From Thauera sp. K11 (GTDB lineage Bacteria > Pseudomonadota > Gammaproteobacteria > Burkholderiales > Rhodocyclaceae): a stretch of DNA of 64,000 nucleotides. Below, one piece after another: positions 45,881 to 55,154 of this stretch. Where the stretch lies: NCBI RefSeq assembly GCF_002354895.1, contig NZ_CP023439.1:2356001-2420000 (forward strand). The letters run 5' to 3'. Position 1 is the stretch's first letter, and each line of letters opens with the position of its first letter. Made by a program: the position numbers and the translations under genes. Below the pieces are notes generated by a model. It ran no database searches. It saw only the letters and a list, made by a program, of their open reading frames with translations, and was not told the origin of the DNA.

Positions 45881-46500
45881 AGCTCGACTGGCTGCGCGCC
45901 GACATCGCCAGCGCGCGCCGCGCGAGCGCCCTGCTCGTGCTGCTGCTCGCCTGCTCGATGCTCGCCAACGTGACGCTGGCCGCCTTCGCGATGCACATGG
46001 CCGGCCGCGAGCGTGTTGTGGTGGTGCCGCCCAGCATCAACAAGACCTTCTGGGTCGAGTCCGAGCGCGTGAGCGCCGAGTACCTCGAACAGATGGCCTA
46101 TTTCCTCCTTCAGCTCACGCTCAACGTCACGCCGCAGAGCATCGACCACCAGTCCCGGGTGCTGCTCCAGTACGCCGCGCCGGCCTCCTACGGGGAGCTG
46201 CGCAGCGTGCTGGCCACCGCTGCCGAGCGCGTCAAGCGCGACGGCGCCTCCACCGTGTTCAGCGCGCAGGACCTCGCCGTCGACGAACGCACCCAGCGTG
46301 TGGGCGTGCGCGGCCTGCTCACCACATTCATCAGCGACCGCCGCGTGTCCGAGGTCTCGAAGGGCTACGCCATCGAGCTGCAGTACGCCGGCGGCCGGAT
46401 CTTTCTGAAGGCGTTCCGGGAGACCAGTCCCAATGACCCGCTCGAAATCCAAGCTCAGTCCCAGCTCCGCCTGGCTCCTGCTGCTGGCACTGGCCGCTAG
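45877..46500 (+). CDS. traE: conjugal transfer protein TraE
   Basis: Inner-membrane-anchored core protein of the F-type T4SS (VirB8 analogue), 207 aa from the ATG at 45877. One N-terminal helix (residues about 18-40) is followed by a periplasmic domain with FWVESERVSAEYLEQMAYFL, typical of TraE. It overlaps traL by 4 bases and traK by 68 bases. Confidence 0.88.
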   Translation: MKLDWLRADIASARRASALLVLLLACSMLANVTLAAFAMHMAGRERVVVVPPSINKTFWVESERVSAEYLEQMAYFLLQLTLNVTPQSIDHQSRVLLQYAAPASYGELRSVLATAAERVKRDGASTVFSAQDLAVDERTQRVGVRGLLTTFISDRRVSEVSKGYAIELQYAGGRIFLKAFRETSPNDPLEIQAQSQLRLAPAAGTGR

Positions 46501-47170
46501 CCTCGCTACCCAGCCCGCCCTGGCGCTGCAGGTCGTCGACGCGCGCGACGGCGAGACCGTGCTCGCCAAGGTCTCTCGCAAGGAGGTGACGCGCATCTCC
46601 GTCGAGCGGGACCGCATCCGCAAGGTGACGGGCAACGCCGGCGAATTCGTGCTGGAGAAGGACGACGAGAAGGGCCAGGTCTTCATTCGGCCGGTCTCGC
46701 CGGACAGCACCAAGCCCATCAACCTCTTCGTCAGCACGGAGCGCTCGACCATCGGGCTGCTGCTGCAGCCGGTGGACACCCCGAGCGACGCCATCGTGAT
46801 CCGCGAGGCCCGCGACGCCGTGACCGGACCCGCACGCATCGAGCGCAGCGGCCGTCACGTGCGCACGATGAAGAACCTCCTGCTCGCGATGGCCGAAGAC
46901 GCGCTGCCCGACGACATGGAGGTGCGCGAGCCCGGGCGCGACCTGACCCTCTGGCCCGGCGCAAGGCTCACGTTGCAGCGCCAGTGGCTGGGCAGCGGCG
47001 TGGTCGGCGAGAAGTACCAGCTCGTGAACACCGGCGCGTCCGCGCTCGAACTCGCCGAGCGCGATCTCTTCAAGCGCGGCGTGATGGCCGTGAGCGTCGA
47101 GCAGGCGGCCCTGCGCCCGGGCGAGACCACGCAGCTCTTCGTGATCCGGGAGCGCCGCGCCGATGACTGA
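46433..47170 (+). CDS. traK: conjugal transfer protein TraK
   Basis: Secreted component of the outer-membrane core complex of the F-type T4SS (VirB9-like), 245 aa. A signal peptide of about 31 residues (MTRSKSKLSPSSAWLLLLAL then ALA) leads to a beta-rich mature part: ISVERDRIRKVTGNAGEF and QWLGSGVVGEKYQLVN are TraK-like. It overlaps traE upstream and traB downstream, showing a compact operon. Confidence 0.88.
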   Translation: MTRSKSKLSPSSAWLLLLALAASLATQPALALQVVDARDGETVLAKVSRKEVTRISVERDRIRKVTGNAGEFVLEKDDEKGQVFIRPVSPDSTKPINLFVSTERSTIGLLLQPVDTPSDAIVIREARDAVTGPARIERSGRHVRTMKNLLLAMAEDALPDDMEVREPGRDLTLWPGARLTLQRQWLGSGVVGEKYQLVNTGASALELAERDLFKRGVMAVSVEQAALRPGETTQLFVIRERRADD

Positions 47171-48563
47171 TCCAGTCCTGCCGCCCGGCATGTCGCCGAC
47201 CGGCACGTCTCACCCGTCGGGGCAAGGGTCCCCGTCGGCCCCGGCGGAGCCGACGGCCGCTGCCATCAAGCGCCGCCAGGTCCTGTTGCTCGCGGGCATC
47301 GCCGGCACGATCGTGGCCGGCACGCTGCTGTCGGTCTCTCTGACCGGTACGAAAGGCAACGACGCGCCGCCCGCGAAGCCGCAGTCGACGAACATCCTCG
47401 CGCCCGGTGCGCAGGTCGATCCCCGCGACGCGTGGCGCGGCCAAGCCGATGCGCAGCTGAAGGCGATCGAGCAGCGCTCGCGCGACCTCGCGCAGCGCAA
47501 TGCCGAGCTCGAAGGCCAGGGCAAGGAAATGCTCGAGCGGCTGAAGAAGCTCGAAGGCAACGGACTCACGCCGCTGCCGCCTCCGCCCGTCACCGCCCCG
47601 GCGGCACGGCCGAGTTTCGGGCCGGATCGCCCGGGGAGCGCGCTGCCGGACGCCGGTCCGCAGCGCTTCCCGCCGCCGCCACCCTTGCCGCAGGGCGCCG
47701 TGCAAGGCGCCGGTCTGCCACCGCCGCCCGGCGCCGTTCCGAGCGCGCCGACGCCCACGGGCATCGTCAGCATCGTGCTGGGGGACGTCGCAGCGGGCAA
47801 GGGTGCCAAGCCGGCTGCAGACGCGGCGGCCGCCGCACCAGCCAGTCGAGACACGCGCCGCTACCTGCCCAGCGGCGCCTTCACCCGGGCGGTCCTCCTC
47901 GGCGGCCTGGATGCGCCCACCGGCGGCCAAGCCCAGCGCAATCCCCAACCGGTCCTGCTGCGCCTCGCGGACAACGCGATCCTGCCCAACCAGTTCCGCG
48001 CGCGCGTGAAGGAGTGCTTCATCGTCGGCGCCGGCTATGGCGACGTGAGTTCCGAGCGCGCCTACATCCGCACGGAGTCGCTGTCATGCGTCACCCGCGA
48101 CGGCACGGCCATCGACGTGCCAGTGAAGGGCTACGTGGCGGGAGAGGACGGCAAGGCCGGCATGCGCGGACGCCTGGTGTCCAAGCAGGGGCAGATCCTC
48201 GCCAACGCGCTGCTAGCCGGCGTGGCCAGCGGCATCGGTCACGCCTTCACGCAGAGCTCAACAACGCTGTCGGTCTCGCCGCTGGGCACCACCAGCACCG
48301 TCGACCCCGGCAAGCAGCTCGAAGCCGGTCTGGGCACAGGCGTGGGCAAGGCGCTCGACCGGCTCGCCCAGTACTACATCAGCCTCGCCGAGAAGGTCTT
48401 CCCGGTGATCGAAGTCGACGCGGGCCGCAGCGTCGACGTGGTCCTCACGCAGGGCGTGGCCCTGCCCGGGACGCTGGACGCCGCCGGCACCGATCCCGAC
48501 AACCTCGCGCAACTCGCCGAGCGCGCCCGCACCCTCCGGAGGAACGACGATGAAGACGACTGA
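47163..48563 (+). CDS. traB: conjugal transfer protein TraB
   Basis: VirB10-like scaffold spanning both membranes, 466 aa. One N-terminal helix (residues about 38-58) is followed by a coiled coil (QRSRDLAQRNAELEGQ), a Pro-rich stretch (about 138-210), and the TrbI/VirB10 beta-barrel domain with RYLPSGAFTRAVLLGGLDAP, LPNQFRARVKECFIVG and the C-terminal SVDVVLTQGVALPG. Ends overlap with traK and the dsbC-like gene. Confidence 0.92.
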   Translation: MTDPVLPPGMSPTGTSHPSGQGSPSAPAEPTAAAIKRRQVLLLAGIAGTIVAGTLLSVSLTGTKGNDAPPAKPQSTNILAPGAQVDPRDAWRGQADAQLKAIEQRSRDLAQRNAELEGQGKEMLERLKKLEGNGLTPLPPPPVTAPAARPSFGPDRPGSALPDAGPQRFPPPPPLPQGAVQGAGLPPPPGAVPSAPTPTGIVSIVLGDVAAGKGAKPAADAAAAAPASRDTRRYLPSGAFTRAVLLGGLDAPTGGQAQRNPQPVLLRLADNAILPNQFRARVKECFIVGAGYGDVSSERAYIRTESLSCVTRDGTAIDVPVKGYVAGEDGKAGMRGRLVSKQGQILANALLAGVASGIGHAFTQSSTTLSVSPLGTTSTVDPGKQLEAGLGTGVGKALDRLAQYYISLAEKVFPVIEVDAGRSVDVVLTQGVALPGTLDAAGTDPDNLAQLAERARTLRRNDDEDD

Positions 48564-49380
48564 CGCGCGCCTCGCGCTGCGCGCTCTCGCTGCCAAGGCC
48601 ACATTGGCCGCGGCGCTGACCACCTGCCTGAGCGTCACGGCACTTGCGCAGCCCAGCCAACCGCCAACCACGCCCGAGCTGACCAGCCTCATCGGGCGCC
48701 TGCAGGCGCTCTACCCCTCGACCCGCTTCGGCGAGATCCGTCCGACGCCGTGGCCGGGTGTCTTCGAAGTGGCGATGGGCGCCAACCTCGCCTACGTGGA
48801 CGCGAGCGGCCAGTACTTCCTGTTCGGCCACCTGTACGACATGAAGGCACAGCGCGACCTCACCGCCGAGCGCAAGGACACGCTGGCGCGCATCGACTTC
48901 AACGCGCTGCCGCTGGCCGACGCGATCAAGGACGTGCGCGGCCGCGGTTCCCGTGCGCTCGCGATCTTCAGCGATCCGGACTGCCCGCACTGCCGCCGGC
49001 TGGAAGCCGAGTTGAAGGGCCTGTCCGACGTGACGATCCACACCTTCCTGATGCCGATCGCCTCCCTGCACCCGCAGGCGCGCGCGAAGGCCATCGCCGT
49101 GTGGTGCGCGAAGGATCGCCTCGGCGCCTGGCAGGCGCTGATGACCCGCGACCAGGTGCCACCCAGCGCGGACTGCGCACACCCGGTCGATCGCAACGTC
49201 GCACTGGCCGAGCGCCTCGGCGTGACCGGCACCCCGACGCTGATCGCCGCCGACGGTCGCGTGCTGCCCGGCGCCGCGAGCGCCGAGCAGATCAACGCCT
49301 GGCTGTCGCGCTCGACCACGAGCGCCGAAGGCCCCGCGCTGGGCAACCCCGCGGCCCAAGCGACGGGCAAGGCGCCATGA
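48550..49380 (+). CDS. DsbC-like thiol:disulfide isomerase of the transfer system
   Basis: Periplasmic disulfide isomerase for cysteine-rich transfer proteins such as TraN and TraU. The 276 aa include a signal peptide (to about residue 33), an N-terminal dimerisation-like domain, and a thioredoxin fold with the active site FSDPDCPHCRRLEAEL (CPHC near residue 145) and the cis-Pro region GVTGTPTLIAADG. Position between traB and traV is usual for ICEs of this family. Confidence 0.9.
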   Translation: MKTTDARLALRALAAKATLAAALTTCLSVTALAQPSQPPTTPELTSLIGRLQALYPSTRFGEIRPTPWPGVFEVAMGANLAYVDASGQYFLFGHLYDMKAQRDLTAERKDTLARIDFNALPLADAIKDVRGRGSRALAIFSDPDCPHCRRLEAELKGLSDVTIHTFLMPIASLHPQARAKAIAVWCAKDRLGAWQALMTRDQVPPSADCAHPVDRNVALAERLGVTGTPTLIAADGRVLPGAASAEQINAWLSRSTTSAEGPALGNPAAQATGKAP

Positions 49381-49967
49381 CGGACATGCGCCGCACCGTA
49401 ACCCTCCTCGTCGGCGCGACCGCCACGCTGTTGGGCGGCTGCGCGTCGACGATGAGCGGCCTCGGCGGCGAGGGCGGCTACGCCTGCAAGGCCCCGGTCG
49501 GTTCGCAGTGCACCTCGGTCTCGGGCGTGTACGCGAACTCGATCCACGGCCAGCCGCCCGTCTCCGACTTGCCAAAGCCCGCCAAGGGCCCCGAGAGCGC
49601 GGCAGCCGCCGCGACGACCGCCCCGGCATCCATAGCCGCTCCGGGGCGTGGCACGCCGCCATCGGCACTCCGCTCCCAGCCGCGCGTGCTGCGCCTGTGG
49701 ATCGCGCCTTGGGAGGACGCCGACGGCGATCTGCACGAGGCCTCGGTGGTGCACGTGCTGGTCGACACCGGCCGCTGGCTGATCGAGCGCGTCACTCCGG
49801 CGAATCGACAGCGCGTCGATGCCGTGCGGCCTCCGATCCCGTCCGCTGCCCCCGCCTCCGGCCCGGCATCGGCGAGCGAGCCCGCGTCGTCCACAGAGAC
49901 AACGCCCGATCGCTTTCCCCCGCGCACGGGACTGCTGCCCGGTGGTGGCGCGACCCAGGAGCCCTGA
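49377..49967 (+). CDS. traV: conjugal transfer lipoprotein TraV
   Basis: Outer-membrane lipoprotein of the T4SS core complex (VirB7-like), 196 aa. The lipobox is in TLLGGCASTMSG, followed by the paired cysteines of TraV (GGYACKAPVGSQCTSVSGVY). The rest is Pro/Ala-rich with one central segment RVLRLWIAPWEDADGDLHE. The ATG at 49377 overlaps the previous stop; another ATG at 49386 is possible. Confidence 0.9.
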   Translation: MTDMRRTVTLLVGATATLLGGCASTMSGLGGEGGYACKAPVGSQCTSVSGVYANSIHGQPPVSDLPKPAKGPESAAAAATTAPASIAAPGRGTPPSALRSQPRVLRLWIAPWEDADGDLHEASVVHVLVDTGRWLIERVTPANRQRVDAVRPPIPSAAPASGPASASEPASSTETTPDRFPPRTGLLPGGGATQEP

Positions 49968-49970
49968 GCG

Positions 49971-52538
49971 ATGTGGCGCAGCCTGCTGACCGATCTGGAG
50001 TCCGTGCTGAAGGGCGCGAGGCCCGCGGACCTGATCCGCGTGCCCAAGGCCGGCCCCGCGTCGCGCGGCGAGGATGCCGCCGCGTTCTCCGAGTGGCTGC
50101 CGTACCGCGCCTGGATCGCGGACCGCCAGGTCTTCGTCAATCTCGATGCGCTGGGCTTCTGCCTGGAAGTGCGACCGCAATCCGGCGCCGACGAGGAGAT
50201 CGCGCGCGTGCTGACCGCGCTCTACGCGGCCTCTCCGCCCGGCACGGGCATCCAGTTCCACCTATACGCGAGCCCCGCGATTCGCGCGCCGCTGGCGCGC
50301 TACGCGAACCTGCGCGTCGCCGATGACGTCGTGCCGGAGCTCGACGCCCTCGGCCGCGCCGGCCGGCACACCAACATCCACCGCACCATGGCCCGGCGTC
50401 GTGCCGGGCACTACCTGCAGGGCAGCCGGACGTCGTTGCTGTCGGCGCAGAGCTACCTCTTCCGCGACTACCGGCTGGTGGTCAGCGTGTCGCTTCCCGG
50501 CAGCCCGGAGAATCTCTCGCGCCTGGAGGAGTTGCTGCTGCTGCGCGACGGGATCCGGGCCACGCTGCACGCCGCCGGCTTTCCGTCCCGTTCGTGGACG
50601 GCGGAGGACCTGATCAACTGGGTCTCAAGGCTGCTCGACCCGCACCGGCAAACCGGCGACGCCATCCCGCTCACCTACGACGATGGGCGCGAGCTGCGCG
50701 ACCAGGTGATCGACCGCGCCACGCGCCTGCGCATCGACCGCCAGGGCATCGGCCTGGCCAACCCCGCCGCCGAAGTGCAAACCGAGCTTCGCCTGATGTC
50801 GGTGCGCGCCTTCCCGCCGCGCTTCGCGCTGTGGAACGCCGGCAGCCTGATCGGCGACCTCTACCAGGGCACGCTGCAGTACCCCTGCCCGTTCCTGCTC
50901 ACGCTGGGCGTGCACGTGCTCGACGCCGAGGCCACCCGCAACTGGGCCTTCCTCAAGGCCGCCCGCGCCACCACGAACGCCACCAGCTACATGGCGCGCT
51001 TCCTGCCCGACCTGCAGGAGCGCAAGGCCGACTGGGACATCGTGCTCAAGGCGATGGACGACGGTCAACAGCTCGTCGATCTCAACCTGCAGCTCGCGCT
51101 CTTCGCCGAGCCGCATGCGGTGACCCGTGCCGAACAGGCGGCGCGCGCCATCTTCCGTGCGAGGGGCTTCGAACTCTCCAGCGACACGATGATGATGACG
51201 CAGGCCCTCATCGGCTCGCTGCCGATGACGCTCTCGGCGCCGTTCCACGCCGATCTGCAGCGCATGAAGCGCGTCACCACCAAGACGTCGGCGAACGCGG
51301 TGCACCTGGCGCCGCTCGTCGCCGAGTGGCAGGGCACGGGCACGCCGGTGCTTCTGTTCGGCGGGCGGCGCGGCCAGATCATGCAGATCGACGTGTACGA
51401 CAACCCGGCGGGCAACTACAACGTGGCGATCGCCGGCACGTCGGGCTCGGGCAAGTCGCTGCTGTTGAACGAGATCGCCGCCGCGTACCTCGGCACCGGT
51501 GCGCGCGTCTGGATCATCGACGTCGGCCGCTCCTACGAGAAGGCGTGCCGCAACTTCGGCGGCAGCTTCATCGAGTTCACCGAGGACGCCGCACTCTCGC
51601 TCAACCCGTTCCCCCTGGTCGAGGACATCGACGAGGACATGGAGCTCCTGCAGCCCCTGCTCGCGCAAATGGTGTCCCCGCGCGAGTCGCTCGACGGCTT
51701 TCAGTACTCGACGCTGGGTGCGGCGATCAAGAAGGTCTGGAAGGTCAAGGGCCGCGCCATGACCGTCACCGACATTCACGACCTGCTCGCGACCGGGCGC
51801 CTCGACGACGATGGCGCTTCCTCCGCCGGCGAAGGCGACCGCCGGCTGAAGGACCTCGCCGCGATGCTGCATCCCTACACGCGCGACGGCGCCTACGGGA
51901 AGTACTTCGATTCCGAGGCCAGCATCGACTTCGGCGCCGACCTCATCGTGCTGGAGCTCGAGGAGCTCAAGTCCAAGAAGGATCTGCAGACCGTGGTGCT
52001 GCTGATCGTCATGTACCGCATCACGCGCGAGATGTACTTCTCTCGCGACCGCAAGAAGATCGTGATCATCGACGAGGCCTGGGATCTGCTCTCGGGCGGC
52101 GCCACCGCCGAGTTCATCGAAGCCGGCTACCGCCGCGCGCGCAAGTACAAGGGCGCCTTCATGTCGGCCACCCAGGGCGTGGACGACTACTACCGCAACC
52201 CGGCGGCAAAGGCGGCGCTGGACAACTCCGACTGGATGTTCCTGCTGCGCCAGAAGCCCGAGTCGATCGAGATGATGGACAAGCTCGGTCAACTCACGAT
52301 GGACGATGCGATGAAGCGGCTGCTGCTGTCGCTGCGCACCGAGCACGGGGCCTACTCCGAGGTCTTCATCCACTCGCCTGCCGGCAACGGCATCGGCCGG
52401 CTGATCGTCGATCCGTACAGCCTGCTGCTCTTCAGCAGCCGGGCCGAGGACTTCAACGCCATCAACGCCAAGCGCGCGGCGGGCCTGGACGTCTCCGCCG
52501 CCATCGACGCGGTCTTGCGCGAACGGGGGCTCGCGTGA
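49971..52538 (+). CDS. traC: conjugal transfer ATPase TraC
   Basis: VirB4-type ATPase that powers pilus assembly, 855 aa. The Walker A motif IAGTSGSGKSLLLNE is near residue 490 and Walker B KIVIIDEAWDLLSGG near 697; the late DNSDWMFLLRQKPESIEMM is also family-typical. No membrane span is seen, in line with a peripheral inner-membrane ATPase. It starts 3 bases after traV and its stop overlaps the trbI start. Confidence 0.95.
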   Translation: MWRSLLTDLESVLKGARPADLIRVPKAGPASRGEDAAAFSEWLPYRAWIADRQVFVNLDALGFCLEVRPQSGADEEIARVLTALYAASPPGTGIQFHLYASPAIRAPLARYANLRVADDVVPELDALGRAGRHTNIHRTMARRRAGHYLQGSRTSLLSAQSYLFRDYRLVVSVSLPGSPENLSRLEELLLLRDGIRATLHAAGFPSRSWTAEDLINWVSRLLDPHRQTGDAIPLTYDDGRELRDQVIDRATRLRIDRQGIGLANPAAEVQTELRLMSVRAFPPRFALWNAGSLIGDLYQGTLQYPCPFLLTLGVHVLDAEATRNWAFLKAARATTNATSYMARFLPDLQERKADWDIVLKAMDDGQQLVDLNLQLALFAEPHAVTRAEQAARAIFRARGFELSSDTMMMTQALIGSLPMTLSAPFHADLQRMKRVTTKTSANAVHLAPLVAEWQGTGTPVLLFGGRRGQIMQIDVYDNPAGNYNVAIAGTSGSGKSLLLNEIAAAYLGTGARVWIIDVGRSYEKACRNFGGSFIEFTEDAALSLNPFPLVEDIDEDMELLQPLLAQMVSPRESLDGFQYSTLGAAIKKVWKVKGRAMTVTDIHDLLATGRLDDDGASSAGEGDRRLKDLAAMLHPYTRDGAYGKYFDSEASIDFGADLIVLELEELKSKKDLQTVVLLIVMYRITREMYFSRDRKKIVIIDEAWDLLSGGATAEFIEAGYRRARKYKGAFMSATQGVDDYYRNPAAKAALDNSDWMFLLRQKPESIEMMDKLGQLTMDDAMKRLLLSLRTEHGAYSEVFIHSPAGNGIGRLIVDPYSLLLFSSRAEDFNAINAKRAAGLDVSAAIDAVLRERGLA

Positions 52539-52900
52539 ACGCACGGGCCGCCGCGCTGCTTGTGGGCGTCAACGCTCTGGTGAGCGCCGCGCTGATCGCA
52601 TTCGTTCACCTGTGGCTCGTGCCCGAGCGCCTGCCGGCGCTGGCCGTGCTCGACGTAGCGGAGCTCTATCGCCTGAAGGAGTTGCAGGTGGCCGCGGTGC
52701 TGGTCAAGCGCGACGCCAGCGACGAAGAGCGCGCCGGCGCACTGCGTCGCGCCGCGGGCTTCGGCACGGAGGTGAGCACGCTGCTCCAGGCGCTGCCGAG
52801 CGAGTGCCGCTGCATCGTGCTGGCGCGTGGCGCCGTGATGGGCTCCGAACCCCTGCTGCGAGACCTGACGCCGGACGTGCGGCGCCGGCTCGGCCTGTAA
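52535..52900 (+). CDS. trbI: TrbI-like inner-membrane transfer protein
   Basis: A 121-aa protein with an N-terminal membrane helix (residues about 5-28) and a short periplasmic part, in the position of F-type TrbI. It starts with GTG overlapping the traC stop by 3 bases. A pair of cysteines lies in SECRCIVLARG. The call depends mainly on gene order and size. Confidence 0.65.
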   Translation: MNARAAALLVGVNALVSAALIAFVHLWLVPERLPALAVLDVAELYRLKELQVAAVLVKRDASDEERAGALRRAAGFGTEVSTLLQALPSECRCIVLARGAVMGSEPLLRDLTPDVRRRLGL

Positions 52901-52917
52901 CCGCACCGGGAGGCCGC

Positions 52918-53472
52918 ATGCGCACCCTATTCGTGCATCGAGGTTGGCGCGGCCGTTTCGCATCGAGCGGACGATTCCGGCTGCGCACGTTCGCCGAGCG
53001 CTCGGTCGAACACCTGAAGCACTGGGCCGTCGTCTACGTCGCGGTCGCCGCTATCGCGTTCTGGTTTCACGCCCACTATGGCTTCGGGCTGAACGCCTCG
53101 CCCAGCCTGCCGCACCGGCTCTTCCTCATCCACAAGGGCGAGATGCCGAGCCGAGGCGACTTCGTCGCCTTCCGCTGGGCCGGCGGCGGACCGTACCCGG
53201 CGGGCGTCACCTTCATCAAGGTGCTCGCCGGCATGCCCGGCGACGAGGTCACGCGCGATTCGCAGGGCTTCCACCTCAACGGCATTCCGGTGGGCGTGCC
53301 CAAACCGGTGAGTCGAAGAGGTCAGCCGCTCGAACCCGGTCCCACCGGCCGCATTCCGGAGGGCCGCTACTACGTTCAAGCTGGACACCCGGACAGCCTC
53401 GACTCCCGCTACCAGTTGACCGGCTGGATCCACGCGTCCCAGATCATCGGGCGGGCCGATGCGCTCTTCTGA
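52918..53472 (+). CDS. traF: S26 signal peptidase TraF of the transfer system
   Basis: Serine peptidase that processes conjugative pilin, 184 aa from the ATG at 52918. One N-terminal helix (about 40-56) is followed by the peptidase domain: Ser in LNASPSLPHRLFLI, Lys in VTFIKVLAGMPGDEV, and the closing SLDSRYQLTGWI segment. TraA upstream is its likely substrate. It overlaps traW by 14 bases. Confidence 0.88.
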   Translation: MRTLFVHRGWRGRFASSGRFRLRTFAERSVEHLKHWAVVYVAVAAIAFWFHAHYGFGLNASPSLPHRLFLIHKGEMPSRGDFVAFRWAGGGPYPAGVTFIKVLAGMPGDEVTRDSQGFHLNGIPVGVPKPVSRRGQPLEPGPTGRIPEGRYYVQAGHPDSLDSRYQLTGWIHASQIIGRADALF

Positions 53473-54124
53473 CCGCGCGATCGCAAGCGGCACGGCCTGC
53501 GGGAGGCCGCTGCGCCTCGCAGCGGTGGTCTTCGCCGTCATGTTCACGACGGTGCCCGCCCACGCCCAGGATCTCGGCGTGATCGGCCCGGTCTACCCGA
53601 TCGCCGAGCCGAACCTGCTGGAGGCGATCCTCGGAAAACTTCGCGCGGCCGGCGAAGACGGCACGCTCGCCCGACTGCAACGCGAGTCGCTGGAAAGGGT
53701 CAGGCGAGGCGTCGAAGACCCGGCGCCGGTGGCGGGGCTCTCGCGCACCCGTCAACCGCGGCACTTCCACCACGACCCGAGCATCGTCGTGCAGGAGGCC
53801 ATCCGCGACGCCGACGGCCGGGTCATCGTGCTGCCCGGCACGGTGGTCAATCCGCTCGACACCGTGACCTTGAGCCAGGCGCTGCTCTTCATCGACGCGC
53901 GCGATCGCGAGCAGGTCGCGCGTGCACGCAAGCTCATCGACGAGCGCCAGGGCAAGGTGAAGGTGATCCTCACCGGCGGGTCCTACCTGGACCTGATGCG
54001 CCGCTGGCAACGGCCGGTGTTCTACGACCAGCAGGGCAACCTCACGACGAAGCTCGGCATCCGCCAGGTGCCCGCGCTCGTCACCCAGGACGGCAGAAGG
54101 CTGCGCATCGATGAGCTCCTGTAG
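53459..54124 (+). CDS. traW: conjugal transfer protein TraW
   Basis: Periplasmic protein required for F-type pilus assembly, 221 aa. A signal peptide (ends near VPAHAQ, residue 36) is followed by LGVIGPVYPIAEPNLLEAIL, typical of TraW, and the C-terminal thioredoxin-like TrbC_Ftype region (VILTGGSYLDLMRRWQRPVF). It overlaps the peptidase gene before and traU after. Confidence 0.9.
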   Translation: MRSSDRAIASGTACGRPLRLAAVVFAVMFTTVPAHAQDLGVIGPVYPIAEPNLLEAILGKLRAAGEDGTLARLQRESLERVRRGVEDPAPVAGLSRTRQPRHFHHDPSIVVQEAIRDADGRVIVLPGTVVNPLDTVTLSQALLFIDARDREQVARARKLIDERQGKVKVILTGGSYLDLMRRWQRPVFYDQQGNLTTKLGIRQVPALVTQDGRRLRIDELL

Positions 54125-55154
54125 CCCCGTCCACCGGCAGCTAGGTCGCCCACGCGCGGCGCTGTGGCTCGCGCTCGCCCTGTGGCTGCTCGCGCTGCTG
54201 CCCGGACCCGCCGCGGCCGGCCCCACCTGCCACGGCCGCTTCATGAACCCGATCACCGACATCTGCTGGAGCTGCCTGTTCCCGCTGACCATCGGCTCGG
54301 CATCGATCCTCTCCGACGGTCAGCCCGACATCGGCAATCCGTCGTCGCCCGTCTGCTACTGCAGCAACCCGCCCCGCATCGGAGTGTCGATCGGATTCTG
54401 GGAGCCGGTGCGCATGGTGGACGTCACGCGTACGCCCTTCTGCATGGTCGGCCTGGGCGGCATTTCGCTCGACCCCGGACTCGACGTGCCGCGCGGCGCC
54501 CACGTCGGACACGACAGCCAGACCCGCAACAGCTTCTATCACGCGCACTGGTACGCCAACCCGATCCTCACCTGGCTCGAGGTGCTGCTCGACTTCCCCT
54601 GCCTGGAGAAGGGCTCGCTCGACCTGGCCTATCTCACCGAGGTCGATCCGCTGTGGGCCGACGACGAGCTCACCGCCATCCTGAACCCGGAAGCGGTGCT
54701 GTTCGCCAACGCACCCGCGAAAGCCGCGTGCGCCGCCGACTGCGTGGCCGCAACCGCCGGCATGCCGATCGCAAGCCTGTTCTGGTGCGCCGGCTGCCAG
54801 GGCTCGATCTACCCGATGGGTGGCCATGTCGCCACCCACATCGGCGGCGTGCAGGCCTCGACGCTGATCACCCAGCGCATGACCGCGAAGATGCACCGGC
54901 AGCTGGTGACCTTCACCGGCGCCGGGTCGGCGGGGCTCTGCGGCTACTACCCGCTGCCGATCATGGACAAGACCCACTACAAGCTGCAGATGGTCTACCC
55001 GGTGCCGGCCACCGCGAAGGAAGCCGGGCAGTGCTGCCAGCCCTACGGCCGCACGACGATGATCTGGGGCGCGGGCAAGTCCTACCCGGTCTCGGGCGAG
55101 GACTTCGCGTACCAGATCTTCCGCAAGAGGAACTGCTGTGCCGGCGCGTACTGA
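54111..55154 (+). CDS. traU: conjugal transfer protein TraU
   Basis: Cysteine-rich periplasmic protein needed for DNA transfer, 347 aa. After a signal peptide (to about residue 38) come the TraU marks CHGRFMNPITDICWSCLFPL and many cysteines (for example AACAADCVAATAG and FWCAGCQGSIYPMGGH). The abundance of cysteines explains the DsbC-like and thioredoxin-like genes in the operon. It overlaps traW and trbC. Confidence 0.93.
   Translation: MSSCSPVHRQLGRPRAALWLALALWLLALLPGPAAAGPTCHGRFMNPITDICWSCLFPLTIGSASILSDGQPDIGNPSSPVCYCSNPPRIGVSIGFWEPVRMVDVTRTPFCMVGLGGISLDPGLDVPRGAHVGHDSQTRNSFYHAHWYANPILTWLEVLLDFPCLEKGSLDLAYLTEVDPLWADDELTAILNPEAVLFANAPAKAACAADCVAATAGMPIASLFWCAGCQGSIYPMGGHVATHIGGVQASTLITQRMTAKMHRQLVTFTGAGSAGLCGYYPLPIMDKTHYKLQMVYPVPATAKEAGQCCQPYGRTTMIWGAGKSYPVSGEDFAYQIFRKRNCCAGAY

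Noticed and set aside
50625..52544. Minus-strand open frame of 639 codons opposite traC
   Set aside because: Shadow of traC with biased composition and no recognisable domains.
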